Positions 34,437 to 43,695 are shown, counted from the stretch's first letter. The stretch is DNA of 64,000 nt from JBBEAM01 sp942491105 (GCA_942491105.1 CALNZX010000010.1:1-64000), one strand, 5' to 3'. The notes: generated by a model from the letters alone, not told the origin. Numbers and translations are program-made.

Positions 34437-36341
34437 CTACCAGCCTCCGCCGCCGCCGCCGCCTCCTCCGCCGCCGGAAAAGCCGCCGCCGAAGGAGCCG
34501 CCGGATCCGGACTTGCTAGGTGTGCTTGAGGCGCTGGCCAGCGAGGAGGTGAAGCTGTCGGAAAAGCCGCCAAGCCGGTTGGCGGAGAAACCCTGTCCCC
34601 GATACCACCTCGGGCTATAGGCGCCACCGTCGCGCTCGAGCTTGGCGAAGGTCGCATCGAACTGCTCCGACCAGCGGTTTTCAACGCCGAGTGCCAAGGC
34701 ATAGGGCAGCATCTTTTCGAAGAGTTCCGGCGTGCGTTCCGGCGGATTGTGGAACTCCAGGCGAGCCTTCTCCGCGACCGAGAGATAGAGCTTCAAACCC
34801 TCGATCTCATCGGCGATCTCCTGGCCCAGAGGGGTGCGGGCTTCGAGCAGCTCGAAAAACAGCAGGTTCACGATCGCGACGGCCAACAGAAAGACCGTTG
34901 GCGCCAAACCGAGCTCCGTAAAGATAAGGCCGGCCCCGGTGACCCAGGCGACAACGAAGGGAACGCTGAATCCCGTCAGCAGGAGCGCCCCGAGGGCTTC
35001 GCCCCAGGCGCCGCGCAGCACTTCCTGCCAGGCGCGCCAGGCCCGCAGCACCAGTACGCTGGTCCCGACGGTCCAGGCCGCCAGCCAAGCGGCCATCATG
35101 ATCGCGGAAACCTCGCCCTGGGAGGTCAGCGCCACCGCCAGCCAGGCCAGCAGGGTGATCGCCAGGCCGCCGAAGAACCAGAAACGATTGGTGCTGAAAA
35201 AGACTCTGTCGTAGGTCGCGCGCAGGTGGTTGCTCAGGGCGCTCTGCGCCTTGGTCAAGCGGGACCTGTTTGCCTTTTCGATCTCGACCGTGGGTCCGCT
35301 AGCGAACAAACGGCGGAAGCATTTCGCTTCTCCCTCGGAGAGAGCTTCCCGCCGCTCTCCAGGGTCCGTCTCTTCAAGCCGGTAGGCGCTTGCGTATGTC
35401 TCGACGATGCGCAGATGGCCTTTCACGGCGATGTTGAGCAAGGCGGCCACGAAGGCGGTGCGGTCGAAGGCCTTGCGTTGGATGAAGCGCATCGCGGCGG
35501 GGGGCAGCGCGGCATCGTAGATCGCGACGACCGGCCCCTTTTGCGGGTCGCGCCCGACGAAATGCCAGGCGGCGAGGTAATACAGGAGGATCAGCAGCAA
35601 GGCGCCCGCCGCAATCGGCGTTCCTGGCCCGGACAGCAGGGCATCGAGCAGCCGTCCCGCGGTGTCGGGTTCCGCAACCAGCCCCTTCTTCCAGGACACG
35701 GCCACCGTCAGGCCCTCGCCTGGCGCGAGCGGGGCCGTGGTCTCCCAGCGCGGATAGCCTAGATCGTCGCGGCGAAAGACGGCCTGCGCGCCGGTCTCTC
35801 CCCGGCGGCCGGTATAGGCGGCCTGGCTAACCAGTTCGAAGCCGCGCGGCGGTATGACGGTTGCCGAGGCCCGGGTGATGGGAAAGCTCCAGGTGTCACC
35901 GGTGGCATTCCAGTAGACCTCGTCGTAGTCGGCGTGGAAGCGGGTCTGGCCGCCGATGCGATAGCGCAGCAGATAGTCGTAACGGCCGGGCCGCAGCTGG
36001 ACATCGGCCTTGCCGATATAGATGCGGTAGCCCTGGCCGCTACTTTCGCTGCGGTAGGCTTCCGCTTCGCCGTCGCGCAGCACCTGCAGGATTTGGAAGT
36101 CGGGGCGCAGCAGGCCGAAGCTCGAATCGGTCAGGGTCGTCAAATCGCGGAAGATGCCGCGTTTGATATCCTTGCCTTCGGCCACCACCGCGATCCGTTC
36201 GGTGACGATGAAGTCGCCATCGGGCTCGACCTCGATTTCCACGGAATAATCGGCGATCCTCTCGGCGCCCTCGGCCACCGTCAGGGGGAGGACGGCGAGG
36301 CAAAACAGCAGCGCGGCGCAAAGCCGGAGAGACAAAGCCAC
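34437..36341 (-). CDS. DUF2207 family membrane protein with Gly-rich tail
   Basis: A 634-residue protein with a signal peptide (residues 1-26), an N-terminal extracytoplasmic DUF2207 domain (RIADYSVEIEVEPDGDFIVT), several membrane helices in the middle and C-terminal half, and a tail of about 11 glycines ending in Trp. DUF2207 proteins are usually next to LemA, as here (lemA ends two bases upstream). Their function is unknown; a link to cell envelope stress has been suggested for the family. The Gly/Ser-rich end (SFGGGFSGGG) is typical of this family and not a repeat artefact. Confidence 0.88.
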   Translation of the reverse strand: MALSLRLCAALLFCLAVLPLTVAEGAERIADYSVEIEVEPDGDFIVTERIAVVAEGKDIKRGIFRDLTTLTDSSFGLLRPDFQILQVLRDGEAEAYRSESSGQGYRIYIGKADVQLRPGRYDYLLRYRIGGQTRFHADYDEVYWNATGDTWSFPITRASATVIPPRGFELVSQAAYTGRRGETGAQAVFRRDDLGYPRWETTAPLAPGEGLTVAVSWKKGLVAEPDTAGRLLDALLSGPGTPIAAGALLLILLYYLAAWHFVGRDPQKGPVVAIYDAALPPAAMRFIQRKAFDRTAFVAALLNIAVKGHLRIVETYASAYRLEETDPGERREALSEGEAKCFRRLFASGPTVEIEKANRSRLTKAQSALSNHLRATYDRVFFSTNRFWFFGGLAITLLAWLAVALTSQGEVSAIMMAAWLAAWTVGTSVLVLRAWRAWQEVLRGAWGEALGALLLTGFSVPFVVAWVTGAGLIFTELGLAPTVFLLAVAIVNLLFFELLEARTPLGQEIADEIEGLKLYLSVAEKARLEFHNPPERTPELFEKMLPYALALGVENRWSEQFDATFAKLERDGGAYSPRWYRGQGFSANRLGGFSDSFTSSLASASSTPSKSGSGGSFGGGFSGGGGGGGGGGGW

Positions 36342-36343
36342 GG

Positions 36344-36916
36344 TTAGAAGGCGACCTTGACCGGCTGCCGCGCCTCGGCGTCGGCCTCGTCGAGCTCGAA
36401 GAATTCCCAGGCGTCGAACTTGAACTGCCTGGCGACGAGGTTGCTGGGGAACTGCTGGATCTTGGTATTGAGGCCGCGGACATTGCCATTGTAGAAGCGC
36501 CGCGACTTCTGGATGTGATCCTCGATCTCCGAAAGCTCGTTCTGCAGCGCCAGGAAGTTCTGGTTCGATTTCAGGTCGGGATAGGCTTCCGAGAGAGCGA
36601 AAAGACTCTTCAAGGCGCCGGTGAGGAAGTTTTCCGACTGCGCCTGGGAAGCCGCCGGTCCGGTGTTGGCCATGGCCTCGCTGCGTGCGCGCGTGACGCG
36701 CTCCAGGACGTCGCTTTCCTGGCTTGCGTAGCCCTTCACGGTTTCCACGAGATTGGGCACCAGATCGTAGCGGCGCTTCATCTGCACCTGGATGTCGCTC
36801 CAGGCTTCGCGGGCGCGATTGACCAAGCCGACCAGGGAGTTATAGGTCAGCCAAACGTAGCCTGCGATCAGGGCCAACAAGCCCAAGGCGATATAGATAG
36901 CGGTCATCTGGCCCAT
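36344..36916 (-). CDS. LemA family protein
   Basis: A 190-residue protein with one N-terminal membrane helix (IYIALGLLALIAGYVWL) and a helical LemA domain: NSLVGLVNRAREAWSDIQVQ, then RRYDLVPNLVETVKGYASQE and the conserved FYNGNVRGLNTKIQQFPSNL. LemA proteins are widespread, anchored in the membrane, and of unclear function. It is cotranscribed with the DUF2207 gene, the common pairing. It is divergent from the LysE transporter; an inverted repeat lies between them. Confidence 0.92.
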   Translation of the reverse strand: MGQMTAIYIALGLLALIAGYVWLTYNSLVGLVNRAREAWSDIQVQMKRRYDLVPNLVETVKGYASQESDVLERVTRARSEAMANTGPAASQAQSENFLTGALKSLFALSEAYPDLKSNQNFLALQNELSEIEDHIQKSRRFYNGNVRGLNTKIQQFPSNLVARQFKFDAWEFFELDEADAEARQPVKVAF

Positions 36917-36953
36917 TCTCCTGCTGCTTGCCGTTGCGCGGCGCTGTCAGACT

Positions 36954-36991
36954 ATGGCGCTCGCCGCATGTGACGCAATCGTGAGCGCCAT
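36954..36991. promoter_or_regulatory. Inverted repeat in the lemA/lysE divergent region
   Basis: ATGGCGCTC (36954-36962) and GAGCGCCAT (36983-36991) are perfect 9-base arms spaced by 20 bases, in the 133-base divergent region between lemA and the LysE-type gene. It may be an operator dyad for both genes, or an RNA hairpin. The arms are seen; the function is inferred. Confidence 0.35.
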
Positions 36992-37049
36992 GGCGCCGGC
37001 GAATATCTAGGCTGTGATTGATAATCGGAATCGCTTAAGAAGTTCTGTA

Positions 37050-37700
37050 ATGGTCAGCTTCGTCCTGTTGATGAAATCTATCTTGATTGGGTTCGTGGTT
37101 GCCATTCCGGTGGGGGCTTTGGGAGCTTTTACGGTTCAGCTTTCTTTGAGCGGCCGTTGGCCGCGCGGCTTCGTCGCCGGTTTGGGCGGCGCGATAGCCG
37201 ATACCGTCATAGCGGGCGCCGCCTTCTATGGCCTGTCTCTGCTGCTGACATGGTTCAACGATCACAGCGACAGCTTGCAGCTCGCGGGCGGCTTGTTTCT
37301 GCTCGTCTTCGGAGCGGTGATGATCGTCAAGAAGCCCAAGCACCTGCCGGAGCAGGAATTGGCGCTGTCCGACCTGTCCCTGGGCATGGGGCTGCGCGAC
37401 GTGCTGACCGGCTTTACCCTGACAATCTTCAATCCGACCACCCTGGTGGCCTTTCTCGGCATCTTCGCCGGCTTCGGCCTGTTCGGCCCCGAGGTGGTCG
37501 GCGAGTTGCACGAGCTCTGGGCCTCGGCCCTGGTCGTGATCGGCATCTTTTCAGGCGGGACTCTCTGGTGGCTGCTGCTGAGCCTGGGGACGTCGTCGCT
37601 GCGTCAGCGCTTGCCCGACAGTCTGATCGCCTGGGTCAGCCGCGCGCTCGGGTTGGTCGTCGTGGGCTTCGGCGTGGTTACTTTACTCACCCCCCTATGA
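37050..37700 (+). CDS. LysE family exporter
   Basis: A 216-residue membrane protein with six helices. LIGFVVAIPVGALGAFTVQL is the LysE N-terminal motif (AxPVGPxxxxxI-like, here with Gly in place of Pro), followed by GRWPRGFVAGLGGAIADTVI and a TLTIFNPTTLVAFLGIFAG block. Members export amino acids or homoserine lactones. The frame is open from a GTG at 37014, but the ATG at 37050 gives a normal start; the ribosome site is weak either way. It stands alone between lemA and the dipeptide operon. The substrate is not known. Confidence 0.87.
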   Translation: MVSFVLLMKSILIGFVVAIPVGALGAFTVQLSLSGRWPRGFVAGLGGAIADTVIAGAAFYGLSLLLTWFNDHSDSLQLAGGLFLLVFGAVMIVKKPKHLPEQELALSDLSLGMGLRDVLTGFTLTIFNPTTLVAFLGIFAGFGLFGPEVVGELHELWASALVVIGIFSGGTLWWLLLSLGTSSLRQRLPDSLIAWVSRALGLVVVGFGVVTLLTPL

Positions 37701-37837
37701 TCCTTGTGATCCTTGGGGTGAGGTCTGCTGCATATTGCAAAGGTTGTAAGATGTAGATACCCATAGTTGCTGGAAATAAGAATGAGAACTGTGCGCAAGC
37801 ACGAAAACACGAGGCTTAACGTCTAAGGGGAGAAAAT

Positions 37838-39430
37838 ATGCGTATAAAATCTGGCTTGCTGGTTGCGGCCACGGCCGCCGTGGTTTGGCTGTCCGCGCCG
37901 GTCGCCCAGGCGGAGACGCTCCGCTGGGCCTTCCAGGGCGATGCTAAGTCGCTCGATCCCTATACCCTGAACGAAACCTTCACGCTGGGCTTTCTCGGCA
38001 ACGTGTACGAGGGGCTGACTCGGCGCAATTCCGACCTGGAGATTATACCCTCCTTGGCGACAAGCTGGGAGATCGTGGAGCCGACGCGCTGGCGCTTCCA
38101 TCTGCGCGAGGGCGTGACCTTCCACAACGGCAATCCCTTCACCGCCGACGACGTCGTCTTCAGCGCCAATCGCGTGCGCGCCGAAGGCTCCGATCTGACC
38201 ACCCGCATCGGCGCCGATGTCGAGGTCGTCAAGGTCGATGATCACACCGTCGATTTCATCACCACCGAGCCCAATCCCATCCTGCATTACGAATGGGATA
38301 CCTGGTACATCATGGATAAGGAGTGGGCCGAGGCGAACGACGCCGTTGCGCCGACCACCGCCTCCGGCGACCAGGAAAGCTACGCCGCCTTCAACGCCAA
38401 CGGCACGGGCCCCTTCAGGCTCGAGAGTCACGAGTCCGGCGTGCAGAGCGTCTTCGTGCGGAACGACGACTGGTGGAGCGAACCGCAGCACAATCTGGAC
38501 CAGGCGATCTTCACGCCGATCGGCTCCGACGCCACCCGCGTCGCGGCTTTGCTCTCCGGCGAAATCGACATGATGTATCCGGTGCCTGTGCAGGATCTGG
38601 AGCGGGTAAACAGCAACGAGGGGACCTCGGCGCTGACCGGTCCCGAGCTGCGCACCATTTTCCTCGGAATGGACCAGATGCGTGACGAGCTGTTGCATTC
38701 CAACGTCACGGGCAAGAACCCCTTCAAGGACGTCCGGGTGCGTCAGGCTTTCATGCTGGCGATCAATATCGAGGCGATCAAAGACAAGGTGATGCGCGGG
38801 CTGTCCGAGCCTTCGGCCTTGATGATCTCCCCCTTCCTTTTCGCCCATGCCGACCAGTTCGAGCGGCCGGCCTATGATCCGGACAAGGCCAAGGAGCTGC
38901 TGACGGAGGCTGGCTATCCGGATGGCTTCGAGGTCGGGATGGACTGCCCGAACGACCGCTACGTCAACGACGAGGCGATCTGCCAGGCGATTGTCGCGAT
39001 GCTTGCGCGGATCGGCGTCAAGGTGGACCTGCTGGCTCAGCCCAAGGCGCAGTACTTCGCCAAGGTTCTGGCGTCCGGCGGCTACGATACCAGCTTCTAT
39101 CTTCTCGGCTGGACCCCCAGCTCCTTCGACTCCTGGAACGTGCTCGCCAACATCGAGAACTGCCGGGACGAAAAGGGCGCCGGCAGCCCCTTCAACCTCG
39201 GCGGCTACTGCAACGAGGAAGTCGACGAGCTGACCAAGCAGATCCTGGTGGAGACCGACGAGGACAAGAGGAACGATCTGATCCTCAAGACCTTCAAGAT
39301 CACCACCGGCGAGGTGTCGCACATTCCGCTGCATCAGCAGGGTCTGGCATGGGGTAAGTCCGACAAGGTGGACCTCGTGCAGCGCGCCGATAATCAGTTC
39401 ATGCTGTATCACGTGACGGTCAACGAATAG
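37838..39430 (+). CDS. Periplasmic oligopeptide/dipeptide-type binding protein (operon 1)
   Basis: A 530-residue exported protein with a signal (cleavage after APVAQA, residue about 25). The mature start ETLRWAFQGDAKSLDPYTLN and the YEGLTRRNSDLEIIPSLATS block are the SBP family 5 hallmark. It binds peptides, nickel-type complexes or other compounds for import. The ATG follows AAGGGGAG. It leads a five-gene operon with two permeases and two ATPases; a strong hairpin lies between it and the first permease. The ligand cannot be assigned from sequence. Confidence 0.93.
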   Translation: MRIKSGLLVAATAAVVWLSAPVAQAETLRWAFQGDAKSLDPYTLNETFTLGFLGNVYEGLTRRNSDLEIIPSLATSWEIVEPTRWRFHLREGVTFHNGNPFTADDVVFSANRVRAEGSDLTTRIGADVEVVKVDDHTVDFITTEPNPILHYEWDTWYIMDKEWAEANDAVAPTTASGDQESYAAFNANGTGPFRLESHESGVQSVFVRNDDWWSEPQHNLDQAIFTPIGSDATRVAALLSGEIDMMYPVPVQDLERVNSNEGTSALTGPELRTIFLGMDQMRDELLHSNVTGKNPFKDVRVRQAFMLAINIEAIKDKVMRGLSEPSALMISPFLFAHADQFERPAYDPDKAKELLTEAGYPDGFEVGMDCPNDRYVNDEAICQAIVAMLARIGVKVDLLAQPKAQYFAKVLASGGYDTSFYLLGWTPSSFDSWNVLANIENCRDEKGAGSPFNLGGYCNEEVDELTKQILVETDEDKRNDLILKTFKITTGEVSHIPLHQQGLAWGKSDKVDLVQRADNQFMLYHVTVNE

Positions 39431-39453
39431 ATCGTTACCGGGTTGTCATTTGA

Positions 39454-39501
39454 CCGGCGCCTTCTCCTTCGTCCCGCTTGGGCGGAAGGAGCGGGCGCCG
39501 G
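39454..39501 (+). terminator. Intercistronic hairpin after the dipeptide-type binding protein gene
   Basis: CCGGCGCC (39454-39461) pairs with GGCGCCGG (39494-39501); inside, CTCCTTC (39464-39470) pairs with GAAGGAG (39485-39491) and CCC with GGG at the tip. No T-run follows, so it is more likely a 3' stabiliser or partial attenuator than a full terminator, 23 bases after the binding-protein stop. Confidence 0.6.
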
Positions 39502-39552
39502 ACAGCCTGCCTCGGTGCCGTTTTCAGCCATGGTGACGCGGAGAGGACCGAC

Positions 39553-40533
39553 ATGACTTCCTTCGTCGTTCGCCGCTTTTTGCAGTCGATTGCCGTGATG
39601 CTTGCGGTGGCGCTGATCGCCTTCACGATGTTCCGCTACGTCGGCGATCCCGTGAACCAGATGGTCGGGGTCGAGACCACGCCGGAGCAACGCGAGGCGC
39701 TGCGCGTCAGGCTCGGCCTGCGCGATCCGATCTACGAACAATTCGGGCGTTTCATCTGGAACGCGGTCCAGTTCGATTTCGGCACCTCCTATCAGTTCAA
39801 ACAGCCGGTCAGCCAAATGCTCGCCAGCCGCCTGCCGGCGACCCTGGAGCTGTCCATCGTCTCCGCCATCATTGCGGTGCTGATCGGCATTCCGATGGGC
39901 GTCTACACCGGCCTGAAACGGAATTCCTGGCTGTCGAAGATTTTCCTGACAGTGTCCCTGATCGGGGTATCCCTGCCCAGCTTCCTGATCGGCATCCTGC
40001 TGATTTTCGTCTTCGCCGTGCAGCTCGGCTGGCTGCCCTCCTTCGGGCGGGGCAAGGTCGTCGATCTCGGATTCTGGACGACCGGACTGCTGACGATTTC
40101 CGGCATCAAGGCCGTGATCATGCCGGCCTTCACGCTGGCCTTGTTCCAGCTGACCCTGATCATGCGCTTGGTGCGCGCCGAGATGCTGGAGGTGCTGCGC
40201 ACCGATTACATCAAGTTCGCGCGCGCCCGCGGCCTTTCCAAGCGCGCCATCAACTTTGGCCATGCCCTGAAGAACACCCTGGTGCCGGTGATCACCATTA
40301 CCGGGCTGCAGTTCGGTACGGTGATCGCCTTCGCGATCATTACCGAGACGGTTTTTCAGTGGCCGGGCATGGGTTTGCTGTTTCTGCAATCGGTGCAGAA
40401 CGTCGATATCCCCATCATGGCGGCCTATCTGCTGCTGATCGCCTTTCTCTTCGTGGTCATCAACATGATCGTCGACATCCTCTACTACTATGTCGATCCG
40501 CGGCTGCGCAGCGAACGCGGGCTGGCGGTTTAG
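39553..40533 (+). CDS. ABC transporter permease, DppB-like (operon 1)
   Basis: A 326-residue permease of the DppB/OppB group with six helices. It starts MTSFVVRRFLQSIAVMLAVA, has the FGTSYQFKQPVSQMLASRLP segment typical of DppB, and the EAA loop is KFARARGLSKRAINFGHALK followed by NTLVPVITITGL. The ATG at 39553 is chosen over upstream in-frame codons inside the hairpin. The next permease begins immediately after its stop, so translation is coupled. It forms the channel with the DppC-like protein. Confidence 0.93.
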   Translation: MTSFVVRRFLQSIAVMLAVALIAFTMFRYVGDPVNQMVGVETTPEQREALRVRLGLRDPIYEQFGRFIWNAVQFDFGTSYQFKQPVSQMLASRLPATLELSIVSAIIAVLIGIPMGVYTGLKRNSWLSKIFLTVSLIGVSLPSFLIGILLIFVFAVQLGWLPSFGRGKVVDLGFWTTGLLTISGIKAVIMPAFTLALFQLTLIMRLVRAEMLEVLRTDYIKFARARGLSKRAINFGHALKNTLVPVITITGLQFGTVIAFAIITETVFQWPGMGLLFLQSVQNVDIPIMAAYLLLIAFLFVVINMIVDILYYYVDPRLRSERGLAV

Positions 40534-41511
40534 ATGGGCGAGCGGGACCTTCATTTGGACGGTAACGGCGGCGTGGCGCGCGGCCGTGGCGCGCTGCTCG
40601 CCGACCGGCTGCGGCGCGTCCTGAACAGCGACATGGTCTATAGCTTCCGGCAGTCGAAGGTCACCATGCTCGCCGCCTTGGTCACCCTGGTGATGATCGC
40701 CGGGGCTATGTTCGCGCCCTGGGCCGCTCCGCATAATCCCTTCGATCTCTCCACGATCAGCCTGCTCGATGCGCGGGTGCCGCCGATCTGGGCCGTGGAT
40801 GGCGATCCGCGCTTCCTGCTCGGCACCGACGATCAGGGGCGCGACATGCTGTCGACCATCATGTACGGCGCGCGGCTTTCGCTGCTGGTCGGCTTCGCTT
40901 CGGTGATCTTCGCGGCCACGCTGGGCATTACCTTGGGGCTGGTGAGTGGCTATCTGGGCGGGACGGTGGACTCGATCATCATGCGGATCGCCGACGTCCA
41001 GCTGACCTTTCCAGCCATTCTCATCGCCTTGCTGATCGACGGTGTCGCCCATGCCTTGCTCGGCGTTTCCAGTAAGGAGGATTCCGCGTTCTACGTGCTG
41101 GTGCTCTCGATCGGCCTGTCTTTCTGGGTGCAGTACGCGCGCACCGTGCGCGGGTCGACCATGGTCGAGAAGAACAAGGAGTACGTGCAGGCGGCGCGGA
41201 TCATCGGCGTGCCGCCGGTGCTGATCATGATCAAGCACGTGCTGCCCAACGTGACCGGGCCGGTGCTGGTGATCGCGACCATCAATCTGGCGGTGGCGAT
41301 CATTCTCGAGGCGACGCTCTCTTTCCTCGGGGTTGGCATACCGGTTACCCAGCCCTCGCTCGGTACCTTGATCCGGGTCGGGCAGGACTTCCTGTTCTCG
41401 GGCGAGTGGTGGATCACCATTTTTCCCGGCATCGCGCTTGCCGCCCTGGCCCTGGCGGTCAATCTGCTCGGCGATTGGCTACGCGATGTCCTCAACCCGA
41501 AACTGCGTTAG
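40534..41511 (+). CDS. ABC transporter permease, DppC-like (operon 1)
   Basis: A 325-residue DppC/OppC-type permease. LGTDDQGRDMLSTIMYGARL and SLLVGFASVIFAATLGITLG are group hallmarks; the EAA loop is VQAARIIGVPPVLIMIKHVL with LPNVTGPV. Its ATG abuts the previous stop with no gap. The N-terminal 25 residues (GERDLHLDGNGGVARGRGAL) are hydrophilic and slightly longer than usual; an internal start is possible, such as the Met about 30 residues in. It is followed by the first ATPase after seven bases. Confidence 0.92.
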   Translation: MGERDLHLDGNGGVARGRGALLADRLRRVLNSDMVYSFRQSKVTMLAALVTLVMIAGAMFAPWAAPHNPFDLSTISLLDARVPPIWAVDGDPRFLLGTDDQGRDMLSTIMYGARLSLLVGFASVIFAATLGITLGLVSGYLGGTVDSIIMRIADVQLTFPAILIALLIDGVAHALLGVSSKEDSAFYVLVLSIGLSFWVQYARTVRGSTMVEKNKEYVQAARIIGVPPVLIMIKHVLPNVTGPVLVIATINLAVAIILEATLSFLGVGIPVTQPSLGTLIRVGQDFLFSGEWWITIFPGIALAALALAVNLLGDWLRDVLNPKLR

Positions 41512-41518
41512 GCCGGCG

Positions 41519-42523
41519 ATGTCCGAAACCAGCAAGCCGCCGCTGCTCGAGGTTCGCAACCTGCGGATCGAATTTCCGACCCGGCACGGGACCCTGGTCG
41601 CCGTCGACGATATCTCATTCCAGATCGGCGAAGGCGAGGTGCTGGGCGTGGTCGGGGAATCCGGGGCCGGCAAGTCGCTGACCGGAACCGCGATCATCGG
41701 GTTGCTGGAACCGCCGGGGCGTATCGCGGCCGGCGAGATCTATCTAGAGGGGCGGCGCATCGATAACCTCGACGACGACGCCCTGCGCAAGATCCGCGGC
41801 CGCGAAATCGGCATGGTCTTCCAGGACCCGCTGACCAGCCTCAACCCGCTCTACACGGTCGGTCAGCAGTTGATCGAGACCATCCAGACCCATACCAAGC
41901 TGGGCGATTCGGCGGCGCGGGAGCGCGCCCTGCAGCTACTGGGAGAGGTCGGCATTCCCTCCCCGGAGCGGCGCATCGACCAGTATCCGCATCAGTTCTC
42001 CGGCGGCATGCGGCAGCGGGTGGTGATCGCGCTGGCGCTCTGCGTCAACCCGCGGCTGGTCATCGCCGACGAGCCGACCACGGCGCTCGACGTTTCGATC
42101 CAGGCGCAGATCATCAAGCTGCTGCAGCGGCTGTGCCGGGATCATGGCGCGGCTGTGATGCTGATCACCCACGACATGGGCGTCATCGCGGAGACCGCGG
42201 ACCGCGTCGCCGTGATGTACGCCGGGCGGATCGCCGAGGTTGGGCCGGTGCGCGATGTGATCATGCAGGCAAAGCACCCCTATACCACCGGCCTGATGGG
42301 CTCGATCCCGATGGTCGGGCGCCGCCTCGAGCGCTTGGCGCAGATCGAGGGGTCGATGCCCCGGCTGACTGAAATCCCGTCTGGCTGCGCGTTTCATCCG
42401 CGCTGCCCCAAGGCCTTCGCGCGCTGCCCGCAGGAACGTCCGGACTTGATCCCGGCCGGCAATGCACGCGCCGCCTGCTGGCTGTACGACCAGGCTCCGG
42501 CCATGGCGGTGGACGATGACTGA
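41519..42523 (+). CDS. ABC transporter ATPase, DppD-like (operon 1)
   Basis: A 334-residue ATPase. Walker A is VGESGAGKSLTGTAIIGLL, the signature is FSGGMRQRVVIALALCVNP, and Walker B is LVIADEPTTALD. The C-terminal oligopeptide/dipeptide domain contains the family cysteine block (GCAFHPRCPKAFARCPQERP), which binds an iron-sulfur cluster in some members. The ATG at 41519 is chosen because the frame upstream reads through the previous gene. It pairs with the DppF-like ATPase that follows. Confidence 0.93.
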   Translation: MSETSKPPLLEVRNLRIEFPTRHGTLVAVDDISFQIGEGEVLGVVGESGAGKSLTGTAIIGLLEPPGRIAAGEIYLEGRRIDNLDDDALRKIRGREIGMVFQDPLTSLNPLYTVGQQLIETIQTHTKLGDSAARERALQLLGEVGIPSPERRIDQYPHQFSGGMRQRVVIALALCVNPRLVIADEPTTALDVSIQAQIIKLLQRLCRDHGAAVMLITHDMGVIAETADRVAVMYAGRIAEVGPVRDVIMQAKHPYTTGLMGSIPMVGRRLERLAQIEGSMPRLTEIPSGCAFHPRCPKAFARCPQERPDLIPAGNARAACWLYDQAPAMAVDDD

Positions 42524-42530
42524 GGAAAAG

Positions 42531-43577
42531 ATGAGTCAAAACGCGCCGGAGGAGGCGCTGGTCTCGGTACGCGGGCTGGTGAAGCACTTCGACGTGTCGG
42601 CGACCCTGCTCAACCGCTTGCTGGAAGGCGGCGAGAAACAATATCTGCGCGCGGTCGATGGGATCTCCTTCGATATTCCGCGCGGCAAGACCTTCAGCGT
42701 GGTCGGCGAGTCCGGCTGCGGGAAATCGACGGTGGCGCGTCTGATCGTGGGGCTCTATACGCCGACCGAGGGGTCGATCTCCTTCGAAGGTGTGGATATC
42801 GCCAGCCACAAGACGCGGCGGCAGATGGCGCCGCTGCGCCGCCGCCTGCAGATGATTTTTCAGGATCCCTTCGCCAGCCTCAATCCGCGCTGGCGGGTCC
42901 AGGATATCGTCGCCGAGCCGATCCGCTTCCACCGCTTGCTGGATAACGAGGCCGCCGTCGCGCGCCGCGTCGCGGAGCTGCTGGAACAGGTTCGGCTGTC
43001 GCCCAAGGACGGCGCCAAGTATCCCCATGAGTTCTCGGGCGGGCAGCGGCAGCGGATATCCATCGCCCGGGCGCTCGCCAGCAATCCGGAATTTCTGGTC
43101 TGCGACGAGCCGACCTCGGCCCTCGACGTCTCGGTGCAGGCGCAGATTCTCAATCTGATGCGCGACCTGCAGCGCGAGCTCGATCTGACCTATCTCTTCA
43201 TCAGCCACGACCTGGCGGTGGTCTATCACATCTCCGATTATCTCGGCGTGATGTACCTCGGCCGCTTGGTCGAGTGGGGCGTTGCGCAGGAAATCTTCGA
43301 CCGGCCGCAGCACCCCTATACGCAGATGCTGCTCGATGCCATTCCCGACCTCGAGATGAGCGGGCGGCCGCGTATACCGGTGGCCGGCGAGGTGCCGAGC
43401 CCGATTTCGCCGCCTTCTGGCTGCCATTTCCATCCGCGCTGCCCGCTTGCCAACGCGCGCTGCCAAACGGAAACCCCCTTGCCCTTGAAGACCAGCAGCG
43501 GCGAGGTGCGCTGCCATGCCTTCGAGGAAGGCCGTCTATCGGAGCTGCGCCAGCACATCCGCAAGACCGAGGCTTAG
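42531..43577 (+). CDS. ABC transporter ATPase, DppF-like (operon 1)
   Basis: A 348-residue ATPase with a DppF-type N-terminus (LVSVRGLVKHFDVSATLLNR), Walker A VGESGCGKSTVARLIVGLY, signature FSGGQRQRISIARALASNP, Walker B FLVCDEPTSALD and the C-terminal Cys block PSGCHFHPRCPLANARC. Two starts are possible: the ATG at 42516, overlapping the DppD stop, or the ATG at 42531 after TGAGGAAAAG; the latter has the better ribosome site and was used (five residues' difference). It is the last gene of the operon. Confidence 0.92.
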   Translation: MSQNAPEEALVSVRGLVKHFDVSATLLNRLLEGGEKQYLRAVDGISFDIPRGKTFSVVGESGCGKSTVARLIVGLYTPTEGSISFEGVDIASHKTRRQMAPLRRRLQMIFQDPFASLNPRWRVQDIVAEPIRFHRLLDNEAAVARRVAELLEQVRLSPKDGAKYPHEFSGGQRQRISIARALASNPEFLVCDEPTSALDVSVQAQILNLMRDLQRELDLTYLFISHDLAVVYHISDYLGVMYLGRLVEWGVAQEIFDRPQHPYTQMLLDAIPDLEMSGRPRIPVAGEVPSPISPPSGCHFHPRCPLANARCQTETPLPLKTSSGEVRCHAFEEGRLSELRQHIRKTEA

Positions 43578-43606
43578 GCCGGCCGCTGTTTTCGCCGCCG
43601 GATCCC

Positions 43607-43620
43607 TTGACGCAGATCAA
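43607..43620 (+). promoter_or_regulatory. FNR/FixK-type box upstream of stress protein 2
   Basis: TTGACGCAGATCAA fits the FNR/FixK consensus TTGAT-N4-ATCAA with one change. It lies 75 bases before the ATG of the second universal stress protein. A GATACT box at 43643-43648 is at the spacing expected for a class II activated promoter (site centred near -41.5). Confidence 0.7.
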
Positions 43621-43695
43621 TGAGGCCGCGATCTGCCGGAGAGATACTGCGAAGATCATTGCAGCGTCCCATCGCTTTTCACGAAGGAGCCATCC

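Noticed and set aside
34437..34500. GC-rich glycine-codon repeat at the DUF2207 end
   Set aside because: It encodes the usual Gly-rich tail of the family and is not a separate repeat element.
37823..39412. 529-codon open frame on the minus strand
   Set aside because: It is antisense to the operon 1 binding protein, which has a signal peptide, family motifs and a good ribosome site.
39409..41238. 609-codon open frame on the minus strand
   Set aside because: It is antisense to the DppB- and DppC-like permeases, and its translation is rich in His, Gln, Asp and Gly as typical of antisense frames of membrane proteins.
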